The notes: generated from the sequence alone by a model not told the origin. A stretch of 64,000 nucleotides of DNA from Porites lobata (GCA_942486035.1 CALNXK010000097.1:819501-883500), one strand, 5' to 3'. Counted from the first letter of the stretch, positions 46,470-57,041 are shown. Numbers and translations are program-made.

Positions 46470-47569
46470 ATGGCATCATTTAGGGAGGTTCGCGACCTTC
46501 TCCTCGACAGTTTCGATGACGGAGAATTATCGGAGGACGAATTTCTTCTTCTCTATGATTTAAACACGTCTAAAAATCCCGATTTTCCGTACGAGTGCTA
46601 CGGGGAATTCTCCCTTGATGACCTGGACGACAGCGAGTGTTTTGCCGAATTTCGTGTTCATAAAACTGACATCCCAGTTCTGCTGGAAGCCCTTCAGCTC
46701 CCCCAGACTTTCATATGCCGACAAGGAACAAAATGTGATGGTATTGAAGGGCTTTGCATTGCACTGAGAAGAGCTGCATATCCTTGTAGATACAGCGATT
46801 TGATTCAGCGATTTGTTCGTCCAGTGCCTGAACTTAGAATGATTTCAAACCTCGTCATGGATACAATTTACCAGCAACATCATCATAGACTTACTCAGTG
46901 GAATAACACGCTCCTGAGTCCTGCATTACTTGAAACCTATGCCCACGCAGTATACCAGAAAGGAAGTCCATTGTCCAATTGTTTTGGTTTTATTGATGGA
47001 ACGGTGCGACCTATTTGTAAGCCTGGAGAGAATCAAAGGATCGTTTATAATGGGCATAAGCGAGTACATGCCCTAAAGTTCCAGTCTGTAGCACTGCCGA
47101 ATGGTATAATAGCCAGCATGTATGGCCCAGTAGGTAATTAAAATTATAGCAGCATTTTATTGATGTAAAAATATTTTGTTGTGAATCCTCTTACTTCTAA
47201 TTTAATCTATTTCACTGTTATCCTCCAGAGGGGAAGAAACACGATTCTGCCATGTTAGCAGATTCTGGTCTTCTTCAACAGCTGGAGCATTATGCTTTTT
47301 CTCGAGGACAGCCAATGGCTCTTTATGGGGACCCTGCTTATCCCCTGCGTGTCCACTTGCAAGTCCCCTACAGATGTGCAGGAATGACGCCTCGCATGGA
47401 GGAGTACAACAAGGCCATGAGTGCCGTGCGCATTTCTGTAGAATGGCTTTTTGGTGACATTATAAACTACTTTAAATTTCTCGACTTTAAAAAAAACTTG
47501 AAAATTTCTCTGAGTGCTGTTGGGAAAATGTACATGGCATGTGCCATTCTTCGCAATGCCTTGACTTGA
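46470..47569 (+). CDS. HARBI1-like PIF/Harbinger transposase (DDE_Tnp_4), two exons
   Basis: Exon 1 is 46470-47133 and exon 2 is 47229-47569. The 95-bp intron has GTAATT...CCTCCAG borders and the join gives 334 aa. The protein should be the endonuclease of the surrounding transposon, cutting DNA at the terminal inverted repeats. An acidic N-terminus precedes a helical region. FGFIDGTVRP places the first catalytic Asp at about 176. Across the intron GPVEGKKHDSAML is the family's conserved block. LYGDPAYP gives the second Asp at about 256. SVEWLFGDI gives the Glu at about 293. Length and motif order fit HARBI1 proteins (about 350 aa). No stop or frameshift interrupts it. The ATG stands 7 bp after the nested element at 45481-46462, which may have displaced its original 5' UTR and promoter. 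Confidence 0.9.
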
Positions 47570-48648
47570 ATGTATGGCAATTCGACATCAGAGTTTTTTG
47601 CCTTACACCCTCCTAGTGTACGCGATTATTTTAATTGAATGCTTTTCTATAGCTATCTGGGCCGGGATGTTGTTCATACTAACCCAGGGTTAGTTCGAAA
47701 ATTTGAATTCAGATATGAAAGCTTAAAAAGTAAATTCAGTTTAATTCTTTTTGTCAACAAGTTGATGAATGGATGCTCTTAAGGTCGAAATTAACCTTGG
47801 GTTAAGCGCTAACTGGCCTTCAAACAACTGGGCCCTGATCTAAACCAATGGCATATTATAATGATACTAATTAAGCAAGCCATATGGATCATTCACTTTT
47901 ATGGGGACAATATTATGTTAGCGAGACTACCCAACTTTCTTCACACCACCCGTTTCCCCTGCCCACCCTGGGGTGGGGGTACTCACCATGATGGCCTGTA
48001 AGAGGAGGTTCCGCCCAAAAGGGCTAACAGATGAATTTTATGGTTTTGAAAAGTCGTCCTATTTTTGTGGTTGAATTCTTTTTAACAGAGAGAGCATTTA
48101 CAGCACTTAAAGGGGATGCAAAGTTCTAAACAAAGTATGTGAAAGGAGTAATTACTAAACATTTGTCGAATACCCCCCCCTCCCCCCCCCGGGCTGCCCA
48201 CCCACCATTAACATCCCAAGAATTTCCTCTTAAATAACTTTATTAGAACCATTCAAAAGCTGTCGTTAAAATCTCCTTAATTAAATAAGCAGTGTAATAA
48301 AAATCCTTAAATAGATATGTTTACAACAGCCCCTTAGTTCAAAAACCAAACTTTTTAACTTTTTCGCTCTATGGGAAATAAAGTCTTATTAGGCTCCAGT
48401 ACCTTTCCTTGGTGAAAACGTCTCTAATTTTGAGAATACTACAAGTAACAACTAAAGTGGGATTCACAAATAATAAAGTTGGAAAGTTAATAAAACTCTC
48501 TGTTAACAAGAACTTTAGTTTCAAAACATTGTGTCCCTAAACAATGACCCCCAATTGTCTTGATTACATTTTAAAGGCACATTTGACCAAACCAGAACCT
48601 AACAAAGAAAACAAACCCAACAACAGTCAGCTGATCACTTTGTTTTTT
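47570..48648. other. Spacer between the convergent transposon genes
   Basis: Non-coding sequence with C-rich runs near 48172-48191 (CCCCCCCCTCC). It separates the 3' ends of the transposase and SANT-like genes. No further gene is recognised. Confidence 0.5.
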
Positions 48649-49363
48649 CTAGTGCTTGTCAATCAGCTTTGTGACAAGAGCCAGCATCAAATCACTTTGC
48701 TGCTTTGCTTGCATGCTCATCATGGTTTGGAACTCCTGCATCTGTTTTTGTTGCTGTTGTTGTTGACTGACCATGAGTTTCATCAAATTTCCTTCTCTTT
48801 CCAACTGCAACCTTTTCATTTCTAATTCTTCCTTATGCATTTCCTGAAGATGCTCATTTTTTTCTCTCAGATAGGCTACTGTTGCATTACCACTTGACCT
48901 CTTCTTAAATTTTCTTCCTTCATTTTCATCATCATTGGACTCTTTCCTCTTCTTTGTCTGCCCAATACTTTCCATTGCTATTTTTCTCATGTCTGTTGCA
49001 TTTTCTCTATCTTGTTTCTTCTGGTCATCAACTACTCTCTGCTCAGACTCAGCCGCATCCTCTCTTTCAATCAAATCTTCCAAAGCTTTCTCCAAGTTTT
49101 TCATCTCAGTCTCTATACCACTTGCTTTCTCTTCATTTTTGATTTTTTTTCCTCAGATTCCTTGCAAGATTGTTATAGCGGTCACGAACTGCCCTCTTAT
49201 TCACTTTAAAATATACATCTTGGATTTGTTTAGGTTTTCAGCTACCTTTTCCCATTTTGCCCCTCTTGCCACAGTACTCCTTTTGGTGCCACAAAACACA
49301 TTGACAACCAAGATTTCTCTACAAAGCAGCTCATCCTTTTCTTCATTCCAAATCATTGGTTTC
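48649..49363 (-). pseudogene. SANT/Myb-like DNA-binding partner gene of the Harbinger element, frameshifted
   Basis: The N-terminal part, from a TTTTAG acceptor at 49363, reads MIWNEEKDELLCREILVVNV with a later RGAKWEKVAENLN, a SANT/Myb-like trihelix pattern. The C-terminal 151 residues (49104-48649) are a charged coiled coil with LEKALEDLIEREDAAESEQ and a glutamine run, SQQQQQQKQMQEFQ. Between them the frame shifts twice: once between VAENLNK and the following KVNKRAVRDRYNNLARNLR segment, and once in an eight-A run (about 49143-49150). In PIF/Harbinger elements this second protein binds the transposon ends and helps import the transposase into the nucleus. Both shifts could be assembly errors, one being in a homopolymer. 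If real, the element lacks a working partner. Confidence 0.7.
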
Positions 49364-49660
49364 CTAAAACATGATACACATCATCACAAAATTAAATTAT
49401 GCCTTGAAAACCCAGACTGCAGATTAGATCAGCAAAAGCCACATAAGAACATGACTAAATCTTAACATTAACAAATGCTTGACATGATTATCATTCGTGG
49501 CAAAAAAAGGACGAATATAATATGAAAAGTTCACGCTATTAAAAACTAACTAGTTAGCGTACATGTCAGCTTACAGGCTTTGCTGACAAAATACTGTCTG
49601 GTCGAGAATCAAATAACCTGGAAGATGTATACATTCTATCAGCTGTTACAGATTACATTC

Positions 49661-51395
49661 AGGTGACTCGACCCAGTTTTTTTGGGGGGGTACCATCCTA
49701 CTTTGAAGCTCTCTGGTATCCCCACCTTTACTTTTATCGTAAGTCTAACACATAGAATGGATAACATATAGATCGATCTACAATATAACATAAAATATTT
49801 GGCGATCGGAGTAAATGTCACGTGGTTATAATGCCACGCCCCTTTGAGGTCTGAGTCGAAAATCTGCTGTTGCCGGCATTTTTTCGTGAAAATCTCTCGG
49901 TTACACATAGCGCGCATTAGTGCCTTACGCTGAAAAGAGTTTCACCAAAATCGCAAAGACCCAATTCGAGAAATTCAGCGGTTTCCAAATTTAGGTCATA
50001 ATTTATGCGAAAATGACAAGCAAACTTTACACGGATTATATCTAATAAACTACGAGATTCATCTCTTTATTTTGGGCATCGTTATAACAGATGGGTCCTT
50101 GCAAGTCAGCAAAACGCTTTAGGGCCTTGTAAATGCGCGCGATTTCGAGCAAAGCAAACATATAGGGATTATAGTTTTCGCTATTTGTTGACGTTTGTCA
50201 GCGTTTAAGAGTCTTTCTCACGAAAAAAGCATTTTCTTAAAAATTCGTAGTTTTTTTTCCTTCAAATTTTTTCAGGGCCACAATTGGTTAACTAACTACC
50301 CGGACTCTGAATTTCATGGTCATTGAAAAACTGTGACATTATCTTCTATAAGCCCAAACTTGAGTAAACATTGAAGATTTTTAGCGTTTTGGCTGAGTTT
50401 GTGCTTTGGGAGTTGTCTATTGTTTCTAGTCTGTCATTATACAGCATTCTTGTTCAGCACGTGTGCAATGACCACGCTTGGCTGACTTCCGAATGCTCAC
50501 CGAGATATTCCCGTCACGAGTTGGTTTAATTATTGGCTTGCATTAAACCTATGAAAAAATGATATTTTTTTAATAGTAAGTAGATTTAGTGTGTAGCGCT
50601 TCTTGATTTTTTTGCAAAGGTACAAGAAGCACGAGAATTGATTAAAAATTGTGAGTTAAACCTGTATGTATTACGCGATGGCCTGTCTCACTGTACCAAA
50701 ACTATCATATCTCGGTCACAGTTTTTCAATGACCACGAAATTCAGAGTCCGGGTAGTTAGTTAATCAATTGTGGCCCTGAAAAAATTTGAAGGAAAAAAA
50801 ACTACGAATTTTTAAGAAAATGCTTTTTTCGTGAGAAAGACTCTTAAACGCTGACAAACGTCAACAAATAGCGAAAACTATAATCCCTATATGTTTGCTT
50901 TGCTCGAAATCGCGCGCATTTACAAGGCCCTAAAGCGTTTTGCTGACTTGCAAGGACCCATCTGTTATAACGATGCCCAAAATAAAGAGATGAATCTCGT
51001 AGTTTATTAGATATAATCCGTGTAAAGTTTGCTTATCATTTTCGCATAAATTATGACCTAAATTTGGAAACCGCTGAATTTCTCGAATTGGGTCTTTGCG
51101 ATTTTGGTGAAACTCTGTTGAGCGTAAGGCACTAATGCGCGCTATGTGTAGCCGAGAGATTTTCACGAAAAAATACCTGCAACAGCTGATTTTCGACTCA
51201 GACCTCAAAGGGGCGTGGCATTATAACCACGTGACATTTACTCCGATCGCCAAATATTTTATGTTATATTGTAGATCGATCTATATGTTATCCATTCTAT
51301 GTGTTAGACTTACGATAAAGGTAAAGGTGGGGATACCAGAGAGCTTCAAAGTAGGATGGTACCCCCCCCCCCAAAAAAACTGGGTCGAGTCACCT
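49661..51395. repeat. Giant inverted repeat (arms of about 680 bp) nested in the Harbinger-like element
   Basis: The left arm is 49661-50337, the spacer 50338-50714 and the right arm 50715-51395. The outer ends are AGGTGACTCGACCCAGTTTT and AAACTGGGTCGAGTCACCT; the inner ends are TTTTTCAATGACCATG-like on both sides. By eye the arms differ at only a small number of positions, such as near 49877 and 49930. Short frames in both arms mirror each other and have no domain. It lies in the presumed first intron or 5' flank of the SANT-like gene. A transcript across it would form a very long hairpin. Confidence 0.9.
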
Positions 51396-51869
51396 TAAGT
51401 GAGAGCCAAATTCCAACCGGTTAAATGTTTATACCTTCTGTTTCGCAGCTATAGGGATAGTAATAAACACAAATGAAGAACTAATAAAATACGCTTATGT
51501 TTTTGCACTTTCCGATTTTATTGCTGTTGTGAACTCCATCAGACAATCTCCTTTATGCCATGAACAGATATACGAAAGAAAAAATACTTAGTCGCTGGCA
51601 ACTGAATTTAAGACCAACTGATGCTATTATAATTTTTTAGTTTAACAATACTCACGGAGAATGGATCCTCTTGGCTGAATTAACACTAATGATGATTGGA
51701 CACTGAGACAAAAACAAACACATTTTTACATACTTTTTTCCACACGGCAATTATCAGTTTATCGCTTGAAGTCACGGCAAATGTCACCTTCATGAAATAC
51801 TTTTTCCAAACCTAAAAAAACGGTCGCTTCTGGTACTTTATGAATCAAAATAAAAAGAAGAATACTCAC
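51396..51869. other. Spacer inside the transposon, no gene recognised
   Basis: AT-rich sequence between the giant inverted repeat and the candidate 5' exon of the SANT-like gene. Confidence 0.4.
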
Positions 51870-51896
51870 GTTCTCGACAGGACGGCAAAAAGGCAT
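51870..51896 (-). other. Candidate 5' exon of the SANT-like transposon gene
   Basis: On the minus strand an ATG and nine codons (MPFCRPVEN) end at a consensus GTGAGT donor, about 190 bp inside the right terminus of the transposon. Joined directly to the acceptor at 49363 this frame would not match the SANT frame. The exon is thus either 5' UTR, with translation starting at 49356, or it joins another unseen exon. Confidence 0.25.
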
Positions 51897-52211
51897 AAAT
51901 GGCGTCCTCTACGAGAGCTGGACGGGAATGAGCTGGGCGGTAGCTACTCGTGCGTGGTAACTCGTGCGTATGTGTCAAAGGTCAAATTCACTTCCGGTAG
52001 CCGTCCTAGATCTTCCCGTCCTCGTATCTTAAGGTCTCTAATAAGGGGAGGCCGGGCCCCCCGGGCCCCTCCCCTGGATCGGCCACTGATGTTGAGGCGC
52101 AAATTTAATTCATTATATTGGGGTTTTCTCATAAAGGGGTTCGTCGGAGGTTTCACCGTTTCATATAACAAATCTGACGTCAAAATTACGGGCTTTTAGT
52201 TTCCTTTTTTA

Positions 52212-52279
52212 CAACCTCGTCCCCAGGGCTTTTCCCTCAAAAAATGGGTGGGGAGGGAAAAGCCCTGGGGACGAGGTTG
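52212..52279. repeat. 68-bp palindromic hairpin
   Basis: CAACCTCGTCCCCAGGGCTT and TTCCCTC form one arm; GAGGGAAAAGCCCTGGGGAC and GAGGTTG form the other, around a loop of about 13 nt. It is probably a mini fold-back MITE just outside the Harbinger-like element. Confidence 0.8.
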
Positions 52280-52882
52280 CCTTTTTTTAATGTTTTTTAT
52301 TTATCTTACTTACTGGCAGACCCACTTTCACAAAAGAGAAGACGATGGGAGAAAGTAGAGGCACTCGATGGGCGTTGTCTCAACGCTAATCACCTTAATC
52401 AAACAGAACAACAATGAATAGCGAAGGGAGGGGACTGAACTGATATATAATGTTATGACGTGGGTATGTCTGTTTCGGTTGTCAAATATGGCGAGCCTAA
52501 CTGCCTAATCCCCTTCGTTTAGTATGTACAGGCGGGGGTTTCGCCAAATACATGTAAGATGTGATGTCATAGGCATAAAAACCGTATAGACCTGATATTT
52601 TCGGTATTGGAGGCGCTGGGACTTTACTTTACACAGATGACATGTTTTTGCAGGAATTTTTTTGATGCAGCTGAGAGTAGTAGACTGATATACTCGGGCG
52701 GATTTTAGAAACAGATAGGGAAACGGCACTTGTAGGAAGTAATCGAGGGTAACAGTCGGCGGTTGTTTTATGCGCCTCAAGGACTCTGTAATTCTTACGT
52801 GAGATTTACAATGACCTTATGATAACTTGAGATAAAACACTGTTTCAAAGAAAGAAAGGATAACATTTTGACAACTTTACAA
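52280..52882. other. Non-coding, no feature recognised
   Basis: A minus-strand frame of 91 codons (52505-52780) shows no domain. Nothing else was identified. Confidence 0.4.
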
Positions 52883-53178
52883 TTACAGTGCGACTACTCG
52901 AACCGGGGCACTTGAAAGAAGATTATCCAATCACAACAGGTTTTTTTCTCAAGTTTTTTTTGTTGCAAACGGACCAATAACATTTATAAATTTACGGGCT
53001 GTTTCCAGAGAGGTCAGGTAAGTTCAAACGGGTTTTTAAGTTTTCATCGGTTGCATAGTTGAACCTTGAATTTAATTGGCTGTTTGCAAAAAAAACTTGA
53101 GAATCCATTGTTTCCAAAAAAACTTTGTGATTGGATAATCTTCTTCCAAGTGCCCCGGTCCGAGTAGTCGCACTGTAA
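52883..53178. mobile_element. 296-bp MITE with terminal inverted repeats of about 50 bp
   Basis: The left end is TTACAGTGCGACTACTCGAA then CCGGGGCACTTG and GATTATCCAATCAC. The right end is the mirrored GTGATTGGATAATCTTCTTC with CAAGTGCCCCGG and CGAGTAGTCGCACTGTAA. It is non-coding. Confidence 0.85.
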
Positions 53179-53288
53179 AAACATTGAAAAACAAATCTTT
53201 TTAATCCGAGCTAGAGATTAAAAAGGCAGTAAGACGCTACACTTTATCAGGCATATGTGTGCCGCTGCAAAATATATCTGTTTTTGGT

Positions 53289-53697
53289 CAGGGCCACCCA
53301 ACAAGAATATAGTTCAAAACCACTTAAACATGCATTGTTGAACGTATTTTAGTATTTCAACGGTAGATATAGGCATATTTTTATCCCCTAAAAATTTTTC
53401 ATCTGTTCGGATTTCCTAGCTGAAAGTCTAGTGATCCGAAAATTATAGGGATCAAAACTTACCTTTTCGAGAATTTCACTTGTAGAAAATAGGCTCCCGA
53501 AAATTCTAGGTGACCTTTTTGGGGTAAAAATCCGTTAAAAATGGGCAATTATACCATTTTTTAGATGTTCGAAAATCCTAGGAGAGGCAGGCAAGCAAGA
53601 AATTTTACAACAAATGTTCCGAAAATTCTAGATCTCAAATCGTCTTCTGAACAGATATTTTCCAAAAATTGACGTTGGGTGCTCCTGTTTAGTTATG
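53289..53697. mobile_element. MITE, 'CAGGGACACCCAGCGA' copy 2
   Basis: It matches 42673-43069 along its full length with scattered differences. The ends are CAGGGCCACCCAACAAG and TTGGGTGCTCCTG. The flanks TTTTTGGT and TTTAGTTA may be a decayed 8-bp duplication. Confidence 0.75.
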
Positions 53698-54668
53698 CCG
53701 GGAGGACGTGTTTTACTAATCTTCCCGGCATTTGCTTTTTCGAGAATTATTGCTGAGAATTGTCGAAACATTTGGACCTGCATGTGTCAACCAACAAGCC
53801 TGTGTCAACACAAATCCCACTAGAGATGCTCTAGCAGGTTGCCATTTTCACCTTTGCGACAATTAGGTTTCATTTAGGGCAAGAAAGCTTTTTGGTATGA
53901 CTGTTTGTGTACAAAATTGTTCAAAATTTACTTAGCTGACAGAAAATACTGTGTATCAATAACGTGCCGCTCACAATTCTGAGCATTGGCAGCACTCTAA
54001 GCACTTGAGATTCAAAAAGCAATTAATAAAAACATATGGATAAGTCTCAGAAGAACCGTGTTCTCGTGTGGGTCTCGTCAAAAAGAGACCACCATTAAAT
54101 TCAGAAAATCATTGCGATCTGTAGCCGGAGCCGCAGATAAACTTCCCAATACATCAATAGTATTCAAGATAAACGAAACTGCATGGTGAGTACTTTGTAT
54201 GAGACCGTCATCGAAGAAAAGTTTAGGAACACAAGGCACCCATTTTGCTAAGCCACAAATGGCTCTACAAAGGGTACAACCAATTCCTTTGTCGAACACC
54301 GCCGGTGTCAGATCAGTTCGATCCAATCCGCTTCAAGCGCATACATGCTAGGCATATTTTTGGACAGATCTTAAAAGCATTGAATGTCTCTTCGCGGTTT
54401 CCATTTTTAGCAATCTCTTAAACTGGACGCTTTAGAGATCCTACCTATTACCTGATTTTATTTTCATACTCTCTACAAAAAGCTTTGCGAAAACCGTTTT
54501 TAGAGAAAACGTTTTCATGAAAACACTCGTAAAACTAATACCAACAGACAAGCAGGGTACCACCAAAACAAGTTATAACAAATCGTTTACCATTTTCAGA
54601 TAAAATAACAAAGATAACATCGAATATTAGTAACTGGCATTGTCTTTTCCCTTTCTCATTTCAGAAAA
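53698..54668. other. Upstream region of the phospholipase-like gene
   Basis: No gene is recognised. A good pyrimidine-rich AG (54652-54664) just before the first ATG could be the acceptor for an upstream 5' UTR exon. Confidence 0.4.
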
Positions 54669-55393
54669 GTGAGTCACGTGATAACGATGATCCAAGTCTT
54701 GGCCCTCCATGTGATGCTATCTCTACTGTCTCTGCACGCTGAAGGATCAACGCAAACAAACTCGTCCTCGTGTCCAGTTCACATCAACGGCTGCAGCATT
54801 CCTTGCGATTTTCCGTTCATCTACAAGACAAATTTCACTTCCGCTTGCAACAAGCACGATGTCTGTTACAGCTGTGTAAGTTTTAAGCTCGTAACAAACG
54901 TACAATGTATCGAAAGACGATGTCTACTATAGCTCAGAGAGTTATATAACGGTTAAACCTTCTTTTTTCAAGGCTTCATCTTTATTCCCTCTCAGTCGCA
55001 TTATAATCAGTTGTAATAACGGTTTCTCGTCTCTAAACAGGGCCAGAAGTATGGCTGGACCAGACTACGTGATAAAGCATTCCACATGGACATGGTGCGC
55101 GAGAACAGCTCTAAAAGAAACGATTTCTCTCAAAAATCTACAACTGGATCAAAAACCTGGTAGTGACCGTGAGTGACAAGATGAAGCGCTGCAAGGCAGC
55201 TGCTGACTTCAATTACCAGTCTGTCTACCACTTTGGTCATGCGCACTTTGAGAAAGTTTCACCTCCCTGGTGCAGCTTGCCATGCGCCAACAAACTTGGT
55301 GATCCTAGCATTGTATTGGTGGTCCCAGAAGTTTTTCTTGAAAGTTTTCTCCTCGTGAGAGAGAGAGCCACTTCTAGGAGGCAGTGGACTTGA
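54669..55393 (+). pseudogene. Secreted phospholipase A2-like (conodipine-type) protein gene with a frameshift
   Basis: Exon 1 (54669-54875) encodes a leader (a second in-frame Met lies six codons in, followed by a hydrophobic run). A cysteine-bearing segment ends in CNKHDVCYSC, directly at GTAAGT. The His-Asp pair beside two cysteines is the catalytic signature of secreted PLA2, and the short cysteine-spaced domain is closest to the conodipine type. Exon 2 begins at 55041 after CTAAACAG and continues the domain (KYGW...). It loses frame in a short A-run near 55118-55125 and then meets a stop at 55155-55157. Family-like sequence resumes in another frame from about 55127, with ADFNYQSVYHFGHAHFEK and PWCSLPCANKLGDPS, ending at 55391-55393. 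One missing base in a homopolymer explains the break, so it could be a sequencing error, an allele or a true pseudogene. In cnidarians such enzymes are found in venom and digestive secretions. Confidence 0.65.
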
Positions 55394-56045
55394 TAGCCTG
55401 CGTAGCAAGCGTTTCCAATCGAGTTATTGCGCACAGCGGGAGCAAAAAAAAAATGGAGGGGGGAGGGGGAGGGGAGAAGAGGAAGCACTTGCCCGCCAAC
55501 CTCATGATTCTGGAAAACGCCCCTTGATATTTCACGGTTCGGTTCATTTGTAAATTGACAGCTCGTCAAAACAGAAGTATCCCGAACAGATTACCCCTTG
55601 ATTACCAGATTTGTAAGAATAAAGATTACTTTGTTCTCTAATAGAAAACGTTCCAGGCGATTACAAAAACTATAATAAAAAAGGTTTACGACAAAAGAAG
55701 GTTAAAACTCTGAGCGGTTGCTGCGGAATCTCTTGTTTTTTATTGTGTGGCTTTATCTCGTCTGAAACCTTGTCGAAACGTCAAAAATGATTTGTCCGGA
55801 ACAATTCACTCCGCCGGGTAAAAGTTTTGCAGAGCGGCTGCTCTTCAGCCTGTGTCGAAACGTTCTATACAATACATGCCGCTAAATTTCCAATAAACAA
55901 AAAGAATCTTTTCATTTCAAAAAGCTGACAAATCGCTTGTCCATGACGGCTTTAACTAGTGTCGAGTACCGATGTTCTGATTTACATTGATGTTATCTCC
56001 AACAAACAGTCAGATCCGCTCGCCGTCATTCCCAATAAATTGGCT
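55394..56045. other. 3' flank with a repeat fragment
   Basis: It begins with GATAGCCTGCGTAGCAAGCG (55393-55412), a terminus of the family at 56046-56249, followed by a purine-rich run (GGAGGGGGGAGGGGGAGGGG). No gene is seen. Confidence 0.5.
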
Positions 56046-56249
56046 AGCCTGCGTAGCAAGCGTTTCCGTATGGCTTCGCAGCAAAGAGGGACCGAGGAAC
56101 GGGATTCTCGGTTTTGGCCGCGCGAGAAATGAATACCCCCTCCCCGCTCTTTTACTTACGCGATTTTTCGCGAGGTGTTTGACTCTCGTTCCTCGGGTCT
56201 TCCTCGTTCTTTGCTCCTAAACTGCACGGAAACGCTTGCTACGCAGGCT
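56046..56249. mobile_element. MITE with AGCCTGCGTAGCAAGCGTTT termini
   Basis: The ends AGCCTGCGTAGCAAGCGTTT-CCGT and ACGG-AAACGCTTGCTACGCAGGCT are perfect inverted repeats. The words AAATTGGCT and AAATTGGCC lie just outside each end and may be a target duplication of 8-9 bp. Other partial termini of this family occur at 55394 and around 56535-56632. Confidence 0.8.
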
Positions 56250-57041
56250 TCAAATTGGCCTTCCCTAGTCTCCACTGCTCGATCTCCATCTCCAATTATA
56301 CTTTGAAGACTCTGATGTCATAAACCTTCGCACAAACACGATTCAAATAAATAGCAGTCCAAAGCATTTGTAATCTGCGACCACAAATCAGATGACTCAG
56401 ATGAGACCAGATCTGTGAAAACAAAGCATCCCTGGTTTGATTGATGTTTCGATTGCTAAGAAATCAACACTACTAGCACCGCACCAATCAGAAGCTGCGT
56501 TCGTGGGCGAACGCAGTTTTTCAAAATCGTGGAGTTTGCGGGCAAGCGTTTCCTTCTTTCCCCTCCTTTTTTTTGCTCTCGTCCCAACTTTCTCGACGAA
56601 CTCGCGGGGAAACACTTGTTACGCAGGCTATGGACTTGACCTTCAATCTCAGTTTTGTGAAGATGACAGCTGTCAAACGCGTTAAAGTGAACAATGGCAA
56701 CTTTAACACGTGCTTATCAGCCGCTACTTTTTTTCAGCGGGGGTAGACCGCAAAAACACAAGCCGTGTAGCTTACGAAAAAGGCTTTCAGTTTGTTTCTC
56801 GGTGAGACTTTCGACCTCAGAAAACCTCCCCTCGAATACTGGGGTCAAAATGTCTTCGAACAACATTCATGTCAATTGGATCTTCACCTTGTTTACGTGC
56901 ATATTACATGCACTACGCTTGCAGTATTTTACAAACAATTTTCCTCAAACAAAATTTACCTCAAGAACAGCGGTAAGAGACATCCTCTCAATCCCCTCGG
57001 TAGCTCCAGTTTAACGAAATAATCAAATTGATTAGCGTGTT
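56250..57041. other. Non-coding; contains a further partial MITE end
   Basis: Around 56535-56632 GCGGGCAAGCGTTTCC and GGGGAAACACTTGTTACGCA with GGCTA resemble the preceding family. Frames at 56694-57022 have no recognisable domain. Confidence 0.45.

Larger units (their letters stand above)
45183..52088 (+). mobile_element. 6.9-kb autonomous-type Harbinger-like transposon with CAGTGG ends and 5-bp target duplication
   Basis: The left terminus is CAGTGGCAGATCCAG and the right terminus is CTGGATCGGCCACTG. The flanks are ATGTT on both sides (45178-45182 and 52089-52093). It contains a DDE_Tnp_4 (HARBI1-type) transposase on plus and a SANT-like partner on minus, convergent, which is the usual PIF/Harbinger gene pair. 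Two further elements are nested inside (45481-46462 and 49661-51395); without them the element would be about 4.2 kb. Sub-terminal left sequence is shared with the 180-bp MITE at 32887-33066. That MITE also has a 5-bp duplication, which supports these boundaries. PIF/Harbinger elements usually duplicate 3 bp (TWA), so the 5-bp duplication is unusual. Confidence 0.75.

Noticed and set aside
48935..49465. 176-codon plus-strand frame rich in Ser and Phe
   Set aside because: It is the antisense shadow of the charged coiled-coil SANT-partner gene on the minus strand.
49639..51398. Two mirrored 87-92 codon frames as genes
   Set aside because: They are the same sequence in the two arms of the giant inverted repeat, with no domain.
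45183..52088. CRISPR-like or tandem gene-cassette array
   Set aside because: The repeats here are inverted transposon ends and nested elements. There are no regularly spaced direct repeats with unique spacers anywhere in the window.
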